Shown here piece by piece: positions 1 to 9,132 of a stretch of DNA of 64,000 nt. Each line of letters begins with the position of its first letter. Positions within the stretch are counted from its first letter, which is position 1. Origin of the DNA: JASHPR01 sp963842355 (GTDB lineage: Bacteria > Actinomycetota > Actinomycetes > Streptosporangiales > Streptosporangiaceae); NCBI GenBank assembly GCA_963842355.1, contig CAWJGC010000013.1, positions 314,755 through 378,754 on the forward strand, read 5' to 3'. A program made the translations under genes and the position numbers. A model generated the notes under the pieces. That model had not been told where the DNA came from and made no database searches. It was given only the letters and a program-made list of their open reading frames with translations.

Positions 1-1
1 T

Positions 2-526
2 GCGGTTCTGCTGTACGTCGTCTACTTCAAGGGCTGGGGCGGCGGCGGTGTTGTGATCGCCTCCGGCTGGACCGTAGCCGTGCTGGCCCGGCTCGCCTAC
101 TTCGAGACTACCGAGGAGCGCGACCCGCTATATTTCGTCGGCCTTCCTTCACCCCCGGCGGCCAACATGCTTTCCGGCTTCGTGCTGTTCAGCTCGCGGG
201 TCTGGCACCACTATCCATATGCATGGCTGGTCGTGGCCTTGATGGTGACGTTGTCTTTCCTCATGCTGTCGAAGCTGCGGGTGGAAAAGGGTGCCTTCTT
301 TACGCCGGTGCGTATCATCCGGTCGTGGCCTGGCCGCGTCGCTTTGCTCGCGGTCATTTTCGCTGCCGTCTATCCGTGGGCCGCTCCCTTCGTGATCTCT
401 ACCACGCTGGTGATCTTGGTGATCTCTCGCGACTTGCTTGTCCGGGCACGAAGGTTCCGCAGCGGAACGGCGGCGCGGATCAGCGAGATGAACGGCGTTG
501 CGGCCAGCTCGCCGTCATCGGAATAG
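2..526 (+). CDS. C-terminal part of a CDP-alcohol phosphatidyltransferase (PssA-like), 5' end outside window
   Basis: The frame is open from the first bases of the window, so the gene starts upstream. The remaining ~174 residues are very hydrophobic, with four or five membrane segments. They contain 'YFVGLPSPPAANM', which resembles the conserved segment that follows the catalytic region in CDP-diacylglycerol-serine O-phosphatidyltransferases. The CDP-alcohol signature (DGxxAR...) would lie upstream, outside the window. Inferred role: membrane enzyme of phospholipid head-group synthesis. It ends 12 bp inside the 3' end of the convergent patatin gene. The family call rests on one motif plus topology. 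Confidence 0.6.
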   Translation, partial: AVLLYVVYFKGWGGGGVVIASGWTVAVLARLAYFETTEERDPLYFVGLPSPPAANMLSGFVLFSSRVWHHYPYAWLVVALMVTLSFLMLSKLRVEKGAFFTPVRIIRSWPGRVALLAVIFAAVYPWAAPFVISTTLVILVISRDLLVRARRFRSGTAARISEMNGVAASSPSSE

Positions 527-2380
527 GATGCCCGAGCTGTCCCACGCGGACAGGGTCTCGCAGGCCGCTTCATAGCCAGCCTGGATGATAGACGGCAGCC
601 GGGTGGTATCCGTCCAGGACGACAAGTCGAAGCTCGGCCGGATGTAGACATCTGCCCGCGCTATCTGCTCGGGTTCGAGGCTCTTCGTGCCCATTTCCAG
701 GGTCCGCAGCAACACCTGGACGATGCCAGGGGTCACGAGCCTGGGCGCCAGCGGGTTCAGGCGGCTGCGCACGACCCGGCTGAGAGGGAGGCTGTCGGAG
801 TAGCCGTATGCCTCGTCAGCGGGGTAAAAGGCCGACGCGACGTTGACCGCAATGAGCGGACCCACGGCCATGCGGCTGACCAGCGGCACCACCGGGAGGT
901 TGTTCAGCACGCCGCCGTCGGCCAGCAGGTGTCCATCGGGACCCACCACCGGGGGGAGCAGCACCGGGAGCGAGCAACTGGCCCGCACCGCATCTCGCAG
1001 CGAACCGGTACCGCGAACTATCAGTTCTGCCGCCGTCAAGTCGGAGATCGTGCAGAGGAACGGGATCCATAGGTCTTCCACCTGGTGATCCGCGAAGATG
1101 CTGTCCAGGGTCCGGTTCAGCGAGACAGACCCAACTATCGACGTGGTCGGGATCGTGTAGTCCGTCAGCCGCCGCCGAGGGCCGCCGAACAGCTTGATGT
1201 TGCGCCGCTCGAGCGCTTGGGCGTCCCAGCCCATCGCGAACTGGGCGCCCACCAAGGCACCCGCGCTCGTCCCGCAGATCACGTCGACCGGGATGCCATG
1301 TTCCTGCAGCGCCCTCAGCACCCCCACGTGGCCGAAACCTCGCACCCCTCCTCCGCTCAGGACCAGGCCGACCGGGCGGCCGAGCAGGAAGCGGGCCAGG
1401 CGCCCGAGGTGCGCGGGCTGGCCCGCGACGACATGATGCGCCCGGCTGAGCTGCCGCTGGCTGAGCCAGGTCGCAGTTCGGCAGGGGACCGTCATCGGGT
1501 CGTCGTGCAGCAGCACCAGTTCCCGGCGCGTGCCCGATATCACGCTGGCCGCGAGCAGGCGCTGCTCGGCTGGCCCTGGCCGCGGGCTGGCATCGGCCCG
1601 CGCTACCAAGAGGACTACATCGGCCTGCCGCACGCACAGCCTGTCCCAGAAGCCGGGAGCTTCAGCGTTCCGGCAGGTGGCCTCCGGCGCCGGACACCCC
1701 TCCGAGGGGAGGTACACGACAAGGTCATGACGGTCCTCCTGATCGCTGAGCCAGCCGGTAAGCCCGGCCGGTTCCGCGGCGTCCTTGCAGGCGGTGGCGC
1801 CCGCCCCCACGGCGGCCTCGACGGTTCGCGGACTCAGCACCGCCACCCGCAGATCCCTGGACAAGAAAGCCCCCAGGACCTCACCGAAGCGGGTCACGTC
1901 GGCCAGCGGAGTGTCGCCGGCGGCGGCCAAGGCCACGCTCCGCACGGAGGGCCGCCCCGCCGGGCCCGCCGTCCGGCCGGAGGCCGGACGGCGGGCCAGC
2001 GTGGTCATTTTCCGGCACATCGCCGAGAGGTCAGCGAAGAGGCAACGCTCGGCGCTCTCCGCGCTGAGCCGGTAGAGCTCCGTATCGCGCACCGCGACGA
2101 CGGTGGCGGTCCGGGGTTCCCCGGTCAGCAGGGCCGATACGCCGACCAGCTCACCTGGACCGAGATCGCGGATTGCCCGCTCGGCTCCGGGCTCACCGGC
2201 CAGCAGCCTCACCCGTCCTGCTACCACGACATACAAGCTGTCCCCGACGTCGCCTTCTCGGAAGAGAACCTCCCCGGCCTCGAGAGCGACGGGGGTAAGC
2301 GAACGCTCGAGGTCCGGCAGGCGCTGAGCCCTGAGGGCGGTGCCGGGGACTTCGGAGGCGTCAGCGTCGGGGATCGGCAC
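515..2380 (-). CDS. Cyclic-nucleotide-binding patatin-like phospholipase (NTE/RssA-type)
   Basis: About 621 aa. The N-terminal ~100 residues form a cNMP-binding (CAP_ED) domain with 'LFREGDVGDSLYVVVAGRV'. A middle linker region follows. The C-terminal half is a patatin domain with the oxyanion loop 'GGGVRGFGHVG', the nucleophile elbow 'GTSAG' and the catalytic Asp in 'LLADGGVLNNLP', so the Ser-Asp dyad is intact. Known family role: serine (lyso)phospholipase/esterase acting at membranes. The frame extends further upstream, but I chose the GTG at 2380, one base after the stop of the transporter gene (TGAAGTG), because longer versions overlap that gene heavily. It is the last gene of a desaturase-transporter-patatin operon. 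Confidence 0.85.
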   Translation of the reverse strand: MPIPDADASEVPGTALRAQRLPDLERSLTPVALEAGEVLFREGDVGDSLYVVVAGRVRLLAGEPGAERAIRDLGPGELVGVSALLTGEPRTATVVAVRDTELYRLSAESAERCLFADLSAMCRKMTTLARRPASGRTAGPAGRPSVRSVALAAAGDTPLADVTRFGEVLGAFLSRDLRVAVLSPRTVEAAVGAGATACKDAAEPAGLTGWLSDQEDRHDLVVYLPSEGCPAPEATCRNAEAPGFWDRLCVRQADVVLLVARADASPRPGPAEQRLLAASVISGTRRELVLLHDDPMTVPCRTATWLSQRQLSRAHHVVAGQPAHLGRLARFLLGRPVGLVLSGGGVRGFGHVGVLRALQEHGIPVDVICGTSAGALVGAQFAMGWDAQALERRNIKLFGGPRRRLTDYTIPTTSIVGSVSLNRTLDSIFADHQVEDLWIPFLCTISDLTAAELIVRGTGSLRDAVRASCSLPVLLPPVVGPDGHLLADGGVLNNLPVVPLVSRMAVGPLIAVNVASAFYPADEAYGYSDSLPLSRVVRSRLNPLAPRLVTPGIVQVLLRTLEMGTKSLEPEQIARADVYIRPSFDLSSWTDTTRLPSIIQAGYEAACETLSAWDSSGILFR

Positions 2381-2381
2381 T

Positions 2382-4787
2382 TCAGGCCCTGGTGCTCTCT
2401 GCTCGCAGTCGGCGCACGAGCATCGTGATGATATCGGCTGCAACCTCCGGCCGACGGCCCATGAGGTCGAGGAGAGTCGCCCGGTCGAGTATGAGGAGAT
2501 CCGCATCGACCGTCGCCACTACGTCAGCCTGGCGCGGCGCGGGGTCGAGCACGGCGGACTCGCCGAACACCGAGCCAGGGCCCATCCTCGCCGCCTCACC
2601 GTCCGCGTGCTGGATGGCGACCTCCCCGGCGCGCACGATGTACAGCTCATCGCCGTCCTCCCCTTCCGCTACGACGCGCACCCCGGCGGAGACCGAAAGG
2701 GGCCGCAGCCTGCCTGACAGCTCAGAGAGGAGCTGGTAGGGAACGCCGCGAAATATATCGACCGTCCGCAGCCATATGACCGAGGCAACCTCTGGGGGGT
2801 ACAGGCCGGGCTCTGGCATGCCGTAGTCCTCCTTGCCGGTGTTCGCGGCGCTGCCGTTCACTGTCGCCAGGCCCAGGCGAACCAGGCCCAGGGTCCAGCT
2901 ATTGAGCGACGTGTCATGCTCCATCAGCGCCAGGCGTTCCCTGGCCGCTAAAGGGGCGGGCACCAGGCCGCCGCCGCACAACTTGCGCAGCGTCTGGAGC
3001 GGCCTGTCGTCTTCGGCCAGAGCCACCAGGGGGCGCCTCAACCGTTTCGGCAGGGTCACGTCGAGCAGTTCGATGGCATTCGCCCGGTCGTCGGCCATTC
3101 CATTGGTGATCCGCGCTTCGGCATCGATGATTATGTCCGCCAGAGGAGCGCCGGAGGCATCGCGCGAGCAGCAAAGGAGGGAAAACAAGTTGGCCCTCAC
3201 CCGAGCCAGTTCCTCATGCAGGCACACGGCCAGCAATGGCCAGGCAACTGACAGGTCCCGCTCGGCCGCCAGCAGCGAACTGGCGCTTTGGACCTGAGCC
3301 TGCACGGCCGCACTCAGCCTCTCGTTGTCCAGCCAGGGGTTGCTGGCGCGCAACGCGGCTCTCGCTTCTTCCTGTTCGGCAGGCGAGGTGCCCGGAGCGA
3401 GGCGCTCCAACTGGAGAACGTCGGCGGCGGAAGGCCCATCCGCGGGTTGCTCTCTGTCGGCGAAGCCACGCCTGGTGGCACGCCACAAGGCTTTACCGTA
3501 CTGGGTCGTGGCCGCACGGCAGAGCAACAGGAAAATTGCCGACACCACGGCGAGCAAAGCGACGAACGGCACGATATTGGGCGGGTGCAGCGAAGCCACG
3601 AACAGCAGCAGTGCGCCGCTGAGGATCAGGGCAACCGAGCCCAGCCAGCCTTCTACCATCACCCGCACAGGCATGCGGCGCTCGCGGGGTATTGGCTGGA
3701 ATAGGAGTACGAACGCCGGGGTGTGTACCGCCTTGTCCAGTACCTGGTTCGCGAACATGGCGGTTGCTACCAGGGCAAACATGACGAGATCGATCCCGGC
3801 CACGCTGCCATAGGCGGTCGCCGCCAATGACGTGACGATCATGGCCAGCGGCATCAGGAAAAGGGTGCCGCGCACTCCGAGGCTCGCTATCAGCCGTCCC
3901 GTCAGCAGGGCGGTGACCAGCACCATCGCGAGCGTAGCGCCACCGAAAAAAGTGCCAAGGAAGCCGGCCAGGGATGCCTCGCCCGGGAAGTAACGGGATG
4001 CCTGCTCGTAGAAGACGTACTCGACCAGGTAAGCGGTCAGGACCGAGAAGGTCTGCAGGCCGGAAATCGTCTGGGTATAGCGGTCTCGCGCGAGGTGCCT
4101 CAGGTCCGCCCGGCTGTAACGCTTCGCGTTCCGGCGCGTCTCATTCACGTCACGCAGGATGCGAGAGAGCGAGAGAGCATAGAGGCCGAGGAACACAGCG
4201 GACAGCAGCAACACATTCACGGTGCCGACGGCAGCCACAATCGCGGGTGTGAGCACGCCTCCGGCGACGGCCGCCAGCATCACCCCGAGGCCGACAAAAG
4301 AAAAGAGCCGCTTAGCCTGGCGTATGTCGAACAAACGGGACGCAAGTTCCCACAGTCCGAGCGTCGTGTAAATAAAAAGCAGCCGGAACCACGCCATCAT
4401 CACGAAGATGACGGCGTGGCTCCCGCTCGTCCTGACTCCGGCCCACAAGAACAAGATGGTGGCGGCCAAGACGAAGTTGACCGTAAGCGTCTGCGTCCGG
4501 AACGTTACGTGGCGCCCGAGGAAGGCGAGCCCGACACCGAAAGCTATGACGAGGAAACCGTTCACGATGTACACGTAAGGCAGCTTTTGAACGCCGTACA
4601 GGGTAAGGAAAATGGCATTGGACGCGGAGTAGTAGAAGACAAGCGACACCCCGAGCAAAAAGGAGCTGACCATCACGGCCCGGAGACGGCCGACCTCATG
4701 TGCGCGGACGCCCAGCCCGGCGATGATGCGCCCGCCTGATTTCGCCTCCAGTTTCAGAAACCGCCCTCCGCGAACGTGACGTAACAT
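2382..4787 (-). CDS. Npt1/Npt2-type nucleotide-transporter-like membrane protein with C-terminal cNMP-binding domain
   Basis: About 801 aa from the ATG at 4787. The first ~420 residues contain roughly 12 membrane helices of MFS/ATP:ADP-antiporter type. A soluble helical (HEAT-like) region follows, then a C-terminal cNMP-binding domain with 'VVAEGEDGDELYIVRAGEV' and 'PGSVFGESAVLD'. This architecture is known from actinobacterial and cyanobacterial proteins annotated as Npt1/Npt2-family nucleotide transporters; the substrate cannot be read here. The start overlaps the desaturase 3' end by 34 bp, and a longer frame upstream lies wholly within the desaturase gene and was not used. Two genes in a row with cNMP-binding domains suggest a shared ligand. 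Confidence 0.75.
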   Translation of the reverse strand: MLRHVRGGRFLKLEAKSGGRIIAGLGVRAHEVGRLRAVMVSSFLLGVSLVFYYSASNAIFLTLYGVQKLPYVYIVNGFLVIAFGVGLAFLGRHVTFRTQTLTVNFVLAATILFLWAGVRTSGSHAVIFVMMAWFRLLFIYTTLGLWELASRLFDIRQAKRLFSFVGLGVMLAAVAGGVLTPAIVAAVGTVNVLLLSAVFLGLYALSLSRILRDVNETRRNAKRYSRADLRHLARDRYTQTISGLQTFSVLTAYLVEYVFYEQASRYFPGEASLAGFLGTFFGGATLAMVLVTALLTGRLIASLGVRGTLFLMPLAMIVTSLAATAYGSVAGIDLVMFALVATAMFANQVLDKAVHTPAFVLLFQPIPRERRMPVRVMVEGWLGSVALILSGALLLFVASLHPPNIVPFVALLAVVSAIFLLLCRAATTQYGKALWRATRRGFADREQPADGPSAADVLQLERLAPGTSPAEQEEARAALRASNPWLDNERLSAAVQAQVQSASSLLAAERDLSVAWPLLAVCLHEELARVRANLFSLLCCSRDASGAPLADIIIDAEARITNGMADDRANAIELLDVTLPKRLRRPLVALAEDDRPLQTLRKLCGGGLVPAPLAARERLALMEHDTSLNSWTLGLVRLGLATVNGSAANTGKEDYGMPEPGLYPPEVASVIWLRTVDIFRGVPYQLLSELSGRLRPLSVSAGVRVVAEGEDGDELYIVRAGEVAIQHADGEAARMGPGSVFGESAVLDPAPRQADVVATVDADLLILDRATLLDLMGRRPEVAADIITMLVRRLRAESTRA

Positions 4788-5743
4788 CCCGCCGCTTCGT
4801 CCCAGAGCTTTGTCTGCAGGACCCCGAGGCTCGTCCCCAGCGTCAGGGTGCGGCCCGCCTGCAGCTCGGGACAGGCATCCTGGGCCTCGGGCAGGCGGTA
4901 GTTGGGGATGCGGGGCGCTATGTGGTGGATGTGGTGGAAGCCAATGTTTCCGGTGACCCACTGGAGGAATCGAGGCAGCACGAGCCGGGAACTTCCGGCC
5001 AGCGACGCTTCCATGTAGTCCCATTCGGCGTGCCGCCGCCAGTACGTTCCGGGAAAGCTGTGCTGTACGTAGAGAAGGTAAGCGGCGGGAATGCCCGCGA
5101 AAGCCAGTACGATGAGCTGGACGAGTATATACCTCATCGTGCCCATCCACAAAGACATCAGCACGGCAAAGCCCGCGATCGCCGCATTGGTCAGGTAGAT
5201 CGCGGTCCTCACCCGCCGGTCCGTCAATTTCGGGCCCTTGTTAAGGCGGTATGCTATCACGAACTTGATCAGCGGCCCAATAGACATCAGAAAAAGCGGA
5301 TGATGGTAGACCCGGTACCACAAGCGCCGTCCTGGCGAGGCAGCCCGGTATTCGTCAGTCGTCATCGTCCACACATCGCCTGACCCTCTTCGGTCAAGGT
5401 CGCCGCTCGTGGCGTGGTGCCTGCGGTGAGTCCTGCTCCAGTAGGCATACGGAGTGAAAACGATGACCCCGATCATGGAACCTACCACGCTATTCAGCCG
5501 GCGTGAGCGGCTAAACGAACCATGGCCGCAGTCGTGGAAGATGATGAAAGCGCGGACAGAAAATATGGCGATTATGAGCGAAGACACAACACCGAGCGGC
5601 CATGAAATGGAAACTGCCCGGTCGGTCAGGAGCCAGCCGGCCGCCAGGCCGATCGCCGTCGTCGTCACCTGGGCCGAGCCGCGCCAGGTCGGCCGTTCAA
5701 ATTCCCTGAGGACGCTTCGCTCGGCTGCGACGATCATCTGCAC
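4754..5743 (-). CDS. Membrane fatty acid desaturase
   Basis: 329 aa with several membrane segments and the three histidine clusters of di-iron membrane desaturases: 'HDCGHGSF' (HxxxH), 'RTHRRHH' (HxxHH) and 'HHIHH' (HxxHH near the C-terminus). This pattern fits acyl-lipid or acyl-CoA desaturases of the DesA/FAD2-like group. The reaction is O2-dependent introduction of a cis double bond into a fatty acyl chain. It is the first gene of a leftward operon with a transporter-like and a phospholipase gene, which suggests membrane-lipid remodelling. The electron donor and regiospecificity cannot be inferred. Confidence 0.9.
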   Translation of the reverse strand: MQMIVAAERSVLREFERPTWRGSAQVTTTAIGLAAGWLLTDRAVSISWPLGVVSSLIIAIFSVRAFIIFHDCGHGSFSRSRRLNSVVGSMIGVIVFTPYAYWSRTHRRHHATSGDLDRRGSGDVWTMTTDEYRAASPGRRLWYRVYHHPLFLMSIGPLIKFVIAYRLNKGPKLTDRRVRTAIYLTNAAIAGFAVLMSLWMGTMRYILVQLIVLAFAGIPAAYLLYVQHSFPGTYWRRHAEWDYMEASLAGSSRLVLPRFLQWVTGNIGFHHIHHIAPRIPNYRLPEAQDACPELQAGRTLTLGTSLGVLQTKLWDEAAGCYVTFAEGGF

Positions 5744-5953
5744 CCCCGCGCATTACTGGCCGGTCGTGCCCCCGATACTAGCGCAATTGGCTCGTATTGG
5801 TCGTTGCGGTCGCAGCGGCTTGCGTTCATGAGTGGCATCGCTGATCCGGGAGCACACAGACGAGGCCGGATCGTGGCCCACGAAGCCCGAGGCAGGCTGA
5901 TAGCGGGACGTCGCGCTCGTGGCGCCGGCCGGGCTCCGGTAGCATCACCGCGC

Positions 5954-6763
5954 GTGCACAGTGCGTTCTATGAACGGGCCGGAACGGATAGTTTCGTGGC
6001 CAGTCCGGCGACCGCGGGACCCTGGTCCGCGGAGTCACAGCACGGCGGCCCGCCCTCCGCGCTGGCGGCCCGGGCGCTGCAGCGGCACGAGCCGGATGAC
6101 TCTCAGCGGCTCGCCCGGGTGGCGGTCGACATCCTGCGGCCGATCCCGGTCGCGAAGGTTACGGTCAGGACGCGCACGGTGCGGCCCGGCCGGCGGGTGG
6201 CCCTGCTTGAGGCGATCATGGAAGCCGACGGGCAGGAGGTGCTGCACGCGCGGGGCTGGCGGATCGCGCTGAGCGACTCGGAGGTTCCCGCCCCCGCGGC
6301 TGATCCGTCCGGGGCGCTGGGCGCGGGGCCGCCCGAGCCGTCGGAGATCCCTCCCGAACAGCCGCTGCCGACGTTCGCCGAGGGCCACCTGACCGGCTAC
6401 CTGTCGGCCATCGACTGGCGCTTCGTCTCCGGCGGCCACTTCGGCCGGCCCGAACCTGCCCGGGTCTGGGCCCGGCCCAGGGTCCCGCTCATCCCGGGCG
6501 AGGAAACCTCGCCCATGGGCCGGGCGCTCCTGATCGGAGACTCGGGCAGCGGGGTGAGCGCGATCCTCGACCCGGCCAGGTACCTGTTCATCAACGTGGA
6601 TCTCACGGCGGTGCTGCTGCGGGACCCGGCCGGCGAGTGGCTGCTGCTGGACGCGGCCACGAGCCTGGGCGAGGTGGGAACCGGCCTCGCCGAGACTATC
6701 GTGTCGGACGCCGACGGCCCGTGCGGCCGGGTGCTGCAGACCCTGCTGATCGCGCCGCGCTGA
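5954..6763 (+). CDS. Thioesterase family protein (TesB-like hot-dog fold)
   Basis: About 269 aa from the GTG at 5954. The opening 'FYERAGTDSFVASPATAGPW' and the following 'QHGGPPSALAARAL' and 'LARVAVDILRPIPV' are typical of actinobacterial acyl-CoA thioesterase-like proteins with two tandem hot-dog units. Inferred role: hydrolysis of an acyl-CoA thioester. The frame continues upstream to 5804, but residues before the chosen start look non-conserved (arginine-rich low complexity), so the shorter start is preferred. No strong Shine-Dalgarno decides between them. Divergent from the desaturase operon. Confidence 0.65.
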   Translation: MHSAFYERAGTDSFVASPATAGPWSAESQHGGPPSALAARALQRHEPDDSQRLARVAVDILRPIPVAKVTVRTRTVRPGRRVALLEAIMEADGQEVLHARGWRIALSDSEVPAPAADPSGALGAGPPEPSEIPPEQPLPTFAEGHLTGYLSAIDWRFVSGGHFGRPEPARVWARPRVPLIPGEETSPMGRALLIGDSGSGVSAILDPARYLFINVDLTAVLLRDPAGEWLLLDAATSLGEVGTGLAETIVSDADGPCGRVLQTLLIAPR

Positions 6764-6816
6764 CCGGCCGGGCCGCCGGGCCCCCGGGCGGCCGGGCCCG
6801 GGCGGCCCGGGGACGG

Positions 6817-7887
6817 CTAAGGCGCGGTGACCGTGTTGCTCACCGAGAGGCTGTGGGCCGCGGTCGGCACCAGGACCGCCCGGTACGAGCGCTGCGCACC
6901 CCCGGCCCCCTGGGCTCGTACCAGGAACTCGGCCTGGCCGGTGCTGCTGAGCTGGCGCATCTGCACACCCACCCAGCGGCCCGGGGAGGACTGGACCTGG
7001 AGCACGACGATGTCGCCGGGAACCGCGAGCGGGCTGCTGACGGTGACCACGTCCGCCCGCCCGTGCGGGACGGGGCTGAGGCGGGCCGCCACCGGGGGCA
7101 CCACGACGACGAGCACCGTGCGGCTCACCGCGGCGCCCCGGTTGGCCGGGCCGGCCAGGCCCTCCAGGCGGAACTCGGTGTTCGCGGTGAGGTCCGCGGC
7201 GGTGGTGACGGCGCGGCCGTCCGCGCCCGTCGTGGCCGTCGCCTCGGCGTGCCAGACCGGCTGGGCCGCGGTGCGTTCAAGCAATTTGACGGTCGCGCCC
7301 GGCACGGGCTGCCCTTGGTCGCTCACGTCACCGGTGACCACCTCGTCCGTTCCCGCCACGATGCGGCCGTTCGCGATCGTGACGGTCACGGTCACGGGGC
7401 CGGACGCCGGCGGGGACGGGGAGGTACTCGGCCGGGGGGCGGCGGTCGCGGCGGGCCGGTGCGGGCCGCCGGACGCCTGCGGGGCGCGGTGGGCCCGGGC
7501 GGGCCCGGCGGGCGCGGAGCCGGGCGCGGGCGGCCGGGCGTGGTCGGCCCGGGGAATGCCCGCGAAGCCGAGCACGTGATAGGCCGCGTTCTGCAACGGG
7601 GTGGGCAGCGTCTCGGTGTAGGCCGCGACGGCGAAACCGGCGGCCACGGCGAACGTGACGGCGGCGGCCGCCCAGCGGGCCCGGTGACCCGGCCGCCTGG
7701 CCGCGGCGGGCGCCTCCGCGGGTGACCCGGGCGCGACGGCGGGCTGCGGTCGGCTGGCCCGGAACATGGCCAGCGCGTCGCGCTCCCCGGCCAGTTCGCC
7801 GGGCGTCGCGTCGGAGGCCAGCAGGCCGAGCAGCACGTCCAGGCCTGGCTCGGCGGGTCCGATGTCGGGCGGGAGGTCAGCGCTCAC
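6817..7887 (-). CDS. Membrane protein coupled to ECF sigma factor (putative anti-sigma factor)
   Basis: 356 aa. A ~70-residue N-terminal cytoplasmic part is followed by one membrane helix (~residues 72-90), then a Pro/Ala-rich linker and an extracytoplasmic region of ~200 residues with beta-rich, Ig-like character. The GTG start lies just before the stop of the upstream sigma gene (11-bp overlap) and is preceded by a strong GGAGGTG ribosome site, so the two are translationally coupled. By position and topology it is probably the anti-sigma factor; I see no canonical zinc-binding ZAS motif (HxxxCxxC). It could instead be a signal-sensing membrane partner. Confidence 0.6.
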   Translation of the reverse strand: MSADLPPDIGPAEPGLDVLLGLLASDATPGELAGERDALAMFRASRPQPAVAPGSPAEAPAAARRPGHRARWAAAAVTFAVAAGFAVAAYTETLPTPLQNAAYHVLGFAGIPRADHARPPAPGSAPAGPARAHRAPQASGGPHRPAATAAPRPSTSPSPPASGPVTVTVTIANGRIVAGTDEVVTGDVSDQGQPVPGATVKLLERTAAQPVWHAEATATTGADGRAVTTAADLTANTEFRLEGLAGPANRGAAVSRTVLVVVVPPVAARLSPVPHGRADVVTVSSPLAVPGDIVVLQVQSSPGRWVGVQMRQLSSTGQAEFLVRAQGAGGAQRSYRAVLVPTAAHSLSVSNTVTAP

Positions 7888-8509
7888 TCAGTCCACCTCC
7901 CTCCCTCAGCGCCAGGAGGCGAGAATCCCGGGCCGGCCGTTCCGGGCCGGCGTCGGCGGCCAGGGCCCGGACCCGCGGGTCCGCGGCGAGGGCCCGGAGC
8001 CCGCGGTGCAGGGCCACCCGCACCGCGCCAGGGGACTTGCCGAGGATCGCGGCCACCGCGGGCGTGTCCAGGCCCGCGATGACCCGCAGCGCCACGGCTT
8101 CCGCCTGGTCCGGCGAGAGGCCGGCGAGCATCCCGATCGCCTCCCGGACCGACATGCCGTCCAGGACCTGGTCCTCGACCGTCTGCCGGTCGGCCAGGCC
8201 GTCGAGGCCGTCGGCCACCGGGCTGGCCGGGCGCCGCATCCGCGCCCGCGCGGCGTCGATGGCCCGGTGCCGCCCCACGGCGAACAGCCAGTGCCGGAAA
8301 TCCTGTTCGTCGCCGCTGAACCGGGGCAGGTCGCGGACCACCTGCAGCCATGTCTCGCTGGCGACGTCGTCGGCGTCGTCGCAGCCGAGCACGCGAAGGT
8401 AGCGCAGCAGGCGTGGCTGCAAGCCGCGCCACAGCCCGAGGAATCCAGCCTCATCGCCGGACCGGGCCCGGGCCAGCATCCCGCCCAAGTCGTCAGCCTC
8501 TGTCGCCAT
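7877..8509 (-). CDS. ECF-type RNA polymerase sigma factor
   Basis: About 210 aa starting at the ATG at 8509 (a longer frame begins at 8554). Region 2 is seen in 'LLRYLRVLGCDDADDVASETW' and the following 'WLFAVGRHRAIDAARAR'. Region 4 is the helix-turn-helix around 'LSPDQAEAVALRVIAGLD' and 'PAVAAILGKSPGAVRVALHR'. It directs RNA polymerase to an unknown promoter set and is probably held by the membrane protein encoded immediately downstream. A paired autoregulated operon is usual for ECF systems; I could not identify a target promoter with confidence. Confidence 0.88.
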   Translation of the reverse strand: MATEADDLGGMLARARSGDEAGFLGLWRGLQPRLLRYLRVLGCDDADDVASETWLQVVRDLPRFSGDEQDFRHWLFAVGRHRAIDAARARMRRPASPVADGLDGLADRQTVEDQVLDGMSVREAIGMLAGLSPDQAEAVALRVIAGLDTPAVAAILGKSPGAVRVALHRGLRALAADPRVRALAADAGPERPARDSRLLALREGGGLSER

Positions 8510-8613
8510 CGCGCCAGCCAGGGTCCCATACCGGCGGGCCGAACGGGCCAACACGCCATATTTCCTCGCATGTGGCTCCGTCCCGGCCCGCCGGCGTGCG
8601 ATCGGTTGCCGCG

Positions 8614-9027
8614 TCAGCCCTTTACGGTCACGACCCGGCTGTGGCTCGAGTGGAGCAGCGGGGTGCCCTCGAAGACCAGCACGTAGTGCGCGGTGACCTT
8701 GGGGTTGACCACGAACGCGACGCCGCCGAACCGGCCGGTGCGCTCGTGGCCCACGATGAACAGCTTGTGCGCGTTCACCACGCGGTCCAGGAACACGAGC
8801 CGGCCAGGAAGCGAGATGTTGCGCACGGTGTTCAATCGTCCGGCGATCAGCGTCACGTGCCTGCGGTGCTCGACCGCCCGCTTCGTCGCGATCGACAGGT
8901 GCGTGGGCAGCCGCCGCGGATGCTCCGGGGCCGCGCCCGCGGCGCCGCTGGCCGCCATCGCCCCGGTGGTGGCGATCACGGCGGCGGCGGCCAGGGATCC
9001 GGCTCGCGTCAACAGGGATGCACGCAT
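8614..9027 (-). CDS. Small secreted protein of unknown function
   Basis: 137 aa with a clear Sec signal peptide: positive N-terminus (MRASLLTR), hydrophobic Ala-rich core, and a likely cleavage after 'AAGAA' near residue 32. The mature part is ~105 aa, basic and His/Arg-rich, without cysteines or a recognised domain; it has beta-strand-like alternation ('RLVFLDRVVNAHKLFIVGH'). Exported to the cell surface or medium. I do not recognise a family. Confidence 0.6.
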   Translation of the reverse strand: MRASLLTRAGSLAAAAVIATTGAMAASGAAGAAPEHPRRLPTHLSIATKRAVEHRRHVTLIAGRLNTVRNISLPGRLVFLDRVVNAHKLFIVGHERTGRFGGVAFVVNPKVTAHYVLVFEGTPLLHSSHSRVVTVKG

Positions 9028-9132
9028 GGTTCTCCTTCAGTCGGGCCTCAGCCTGAGGCAGGTGATGACACCGCTAGAGCGATACGGGGGTCCGGTCCGT
9101 TACTCGGGTGCGGCGGGGGTATACGTCATGCC

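Noticed and set aside
1085..2428. 447-codon open frame on the plus strand
   Set aside because: Lies antisense to the patatin gene; composition is that of a mirror frame in high-GC DNA with no conserved motif.
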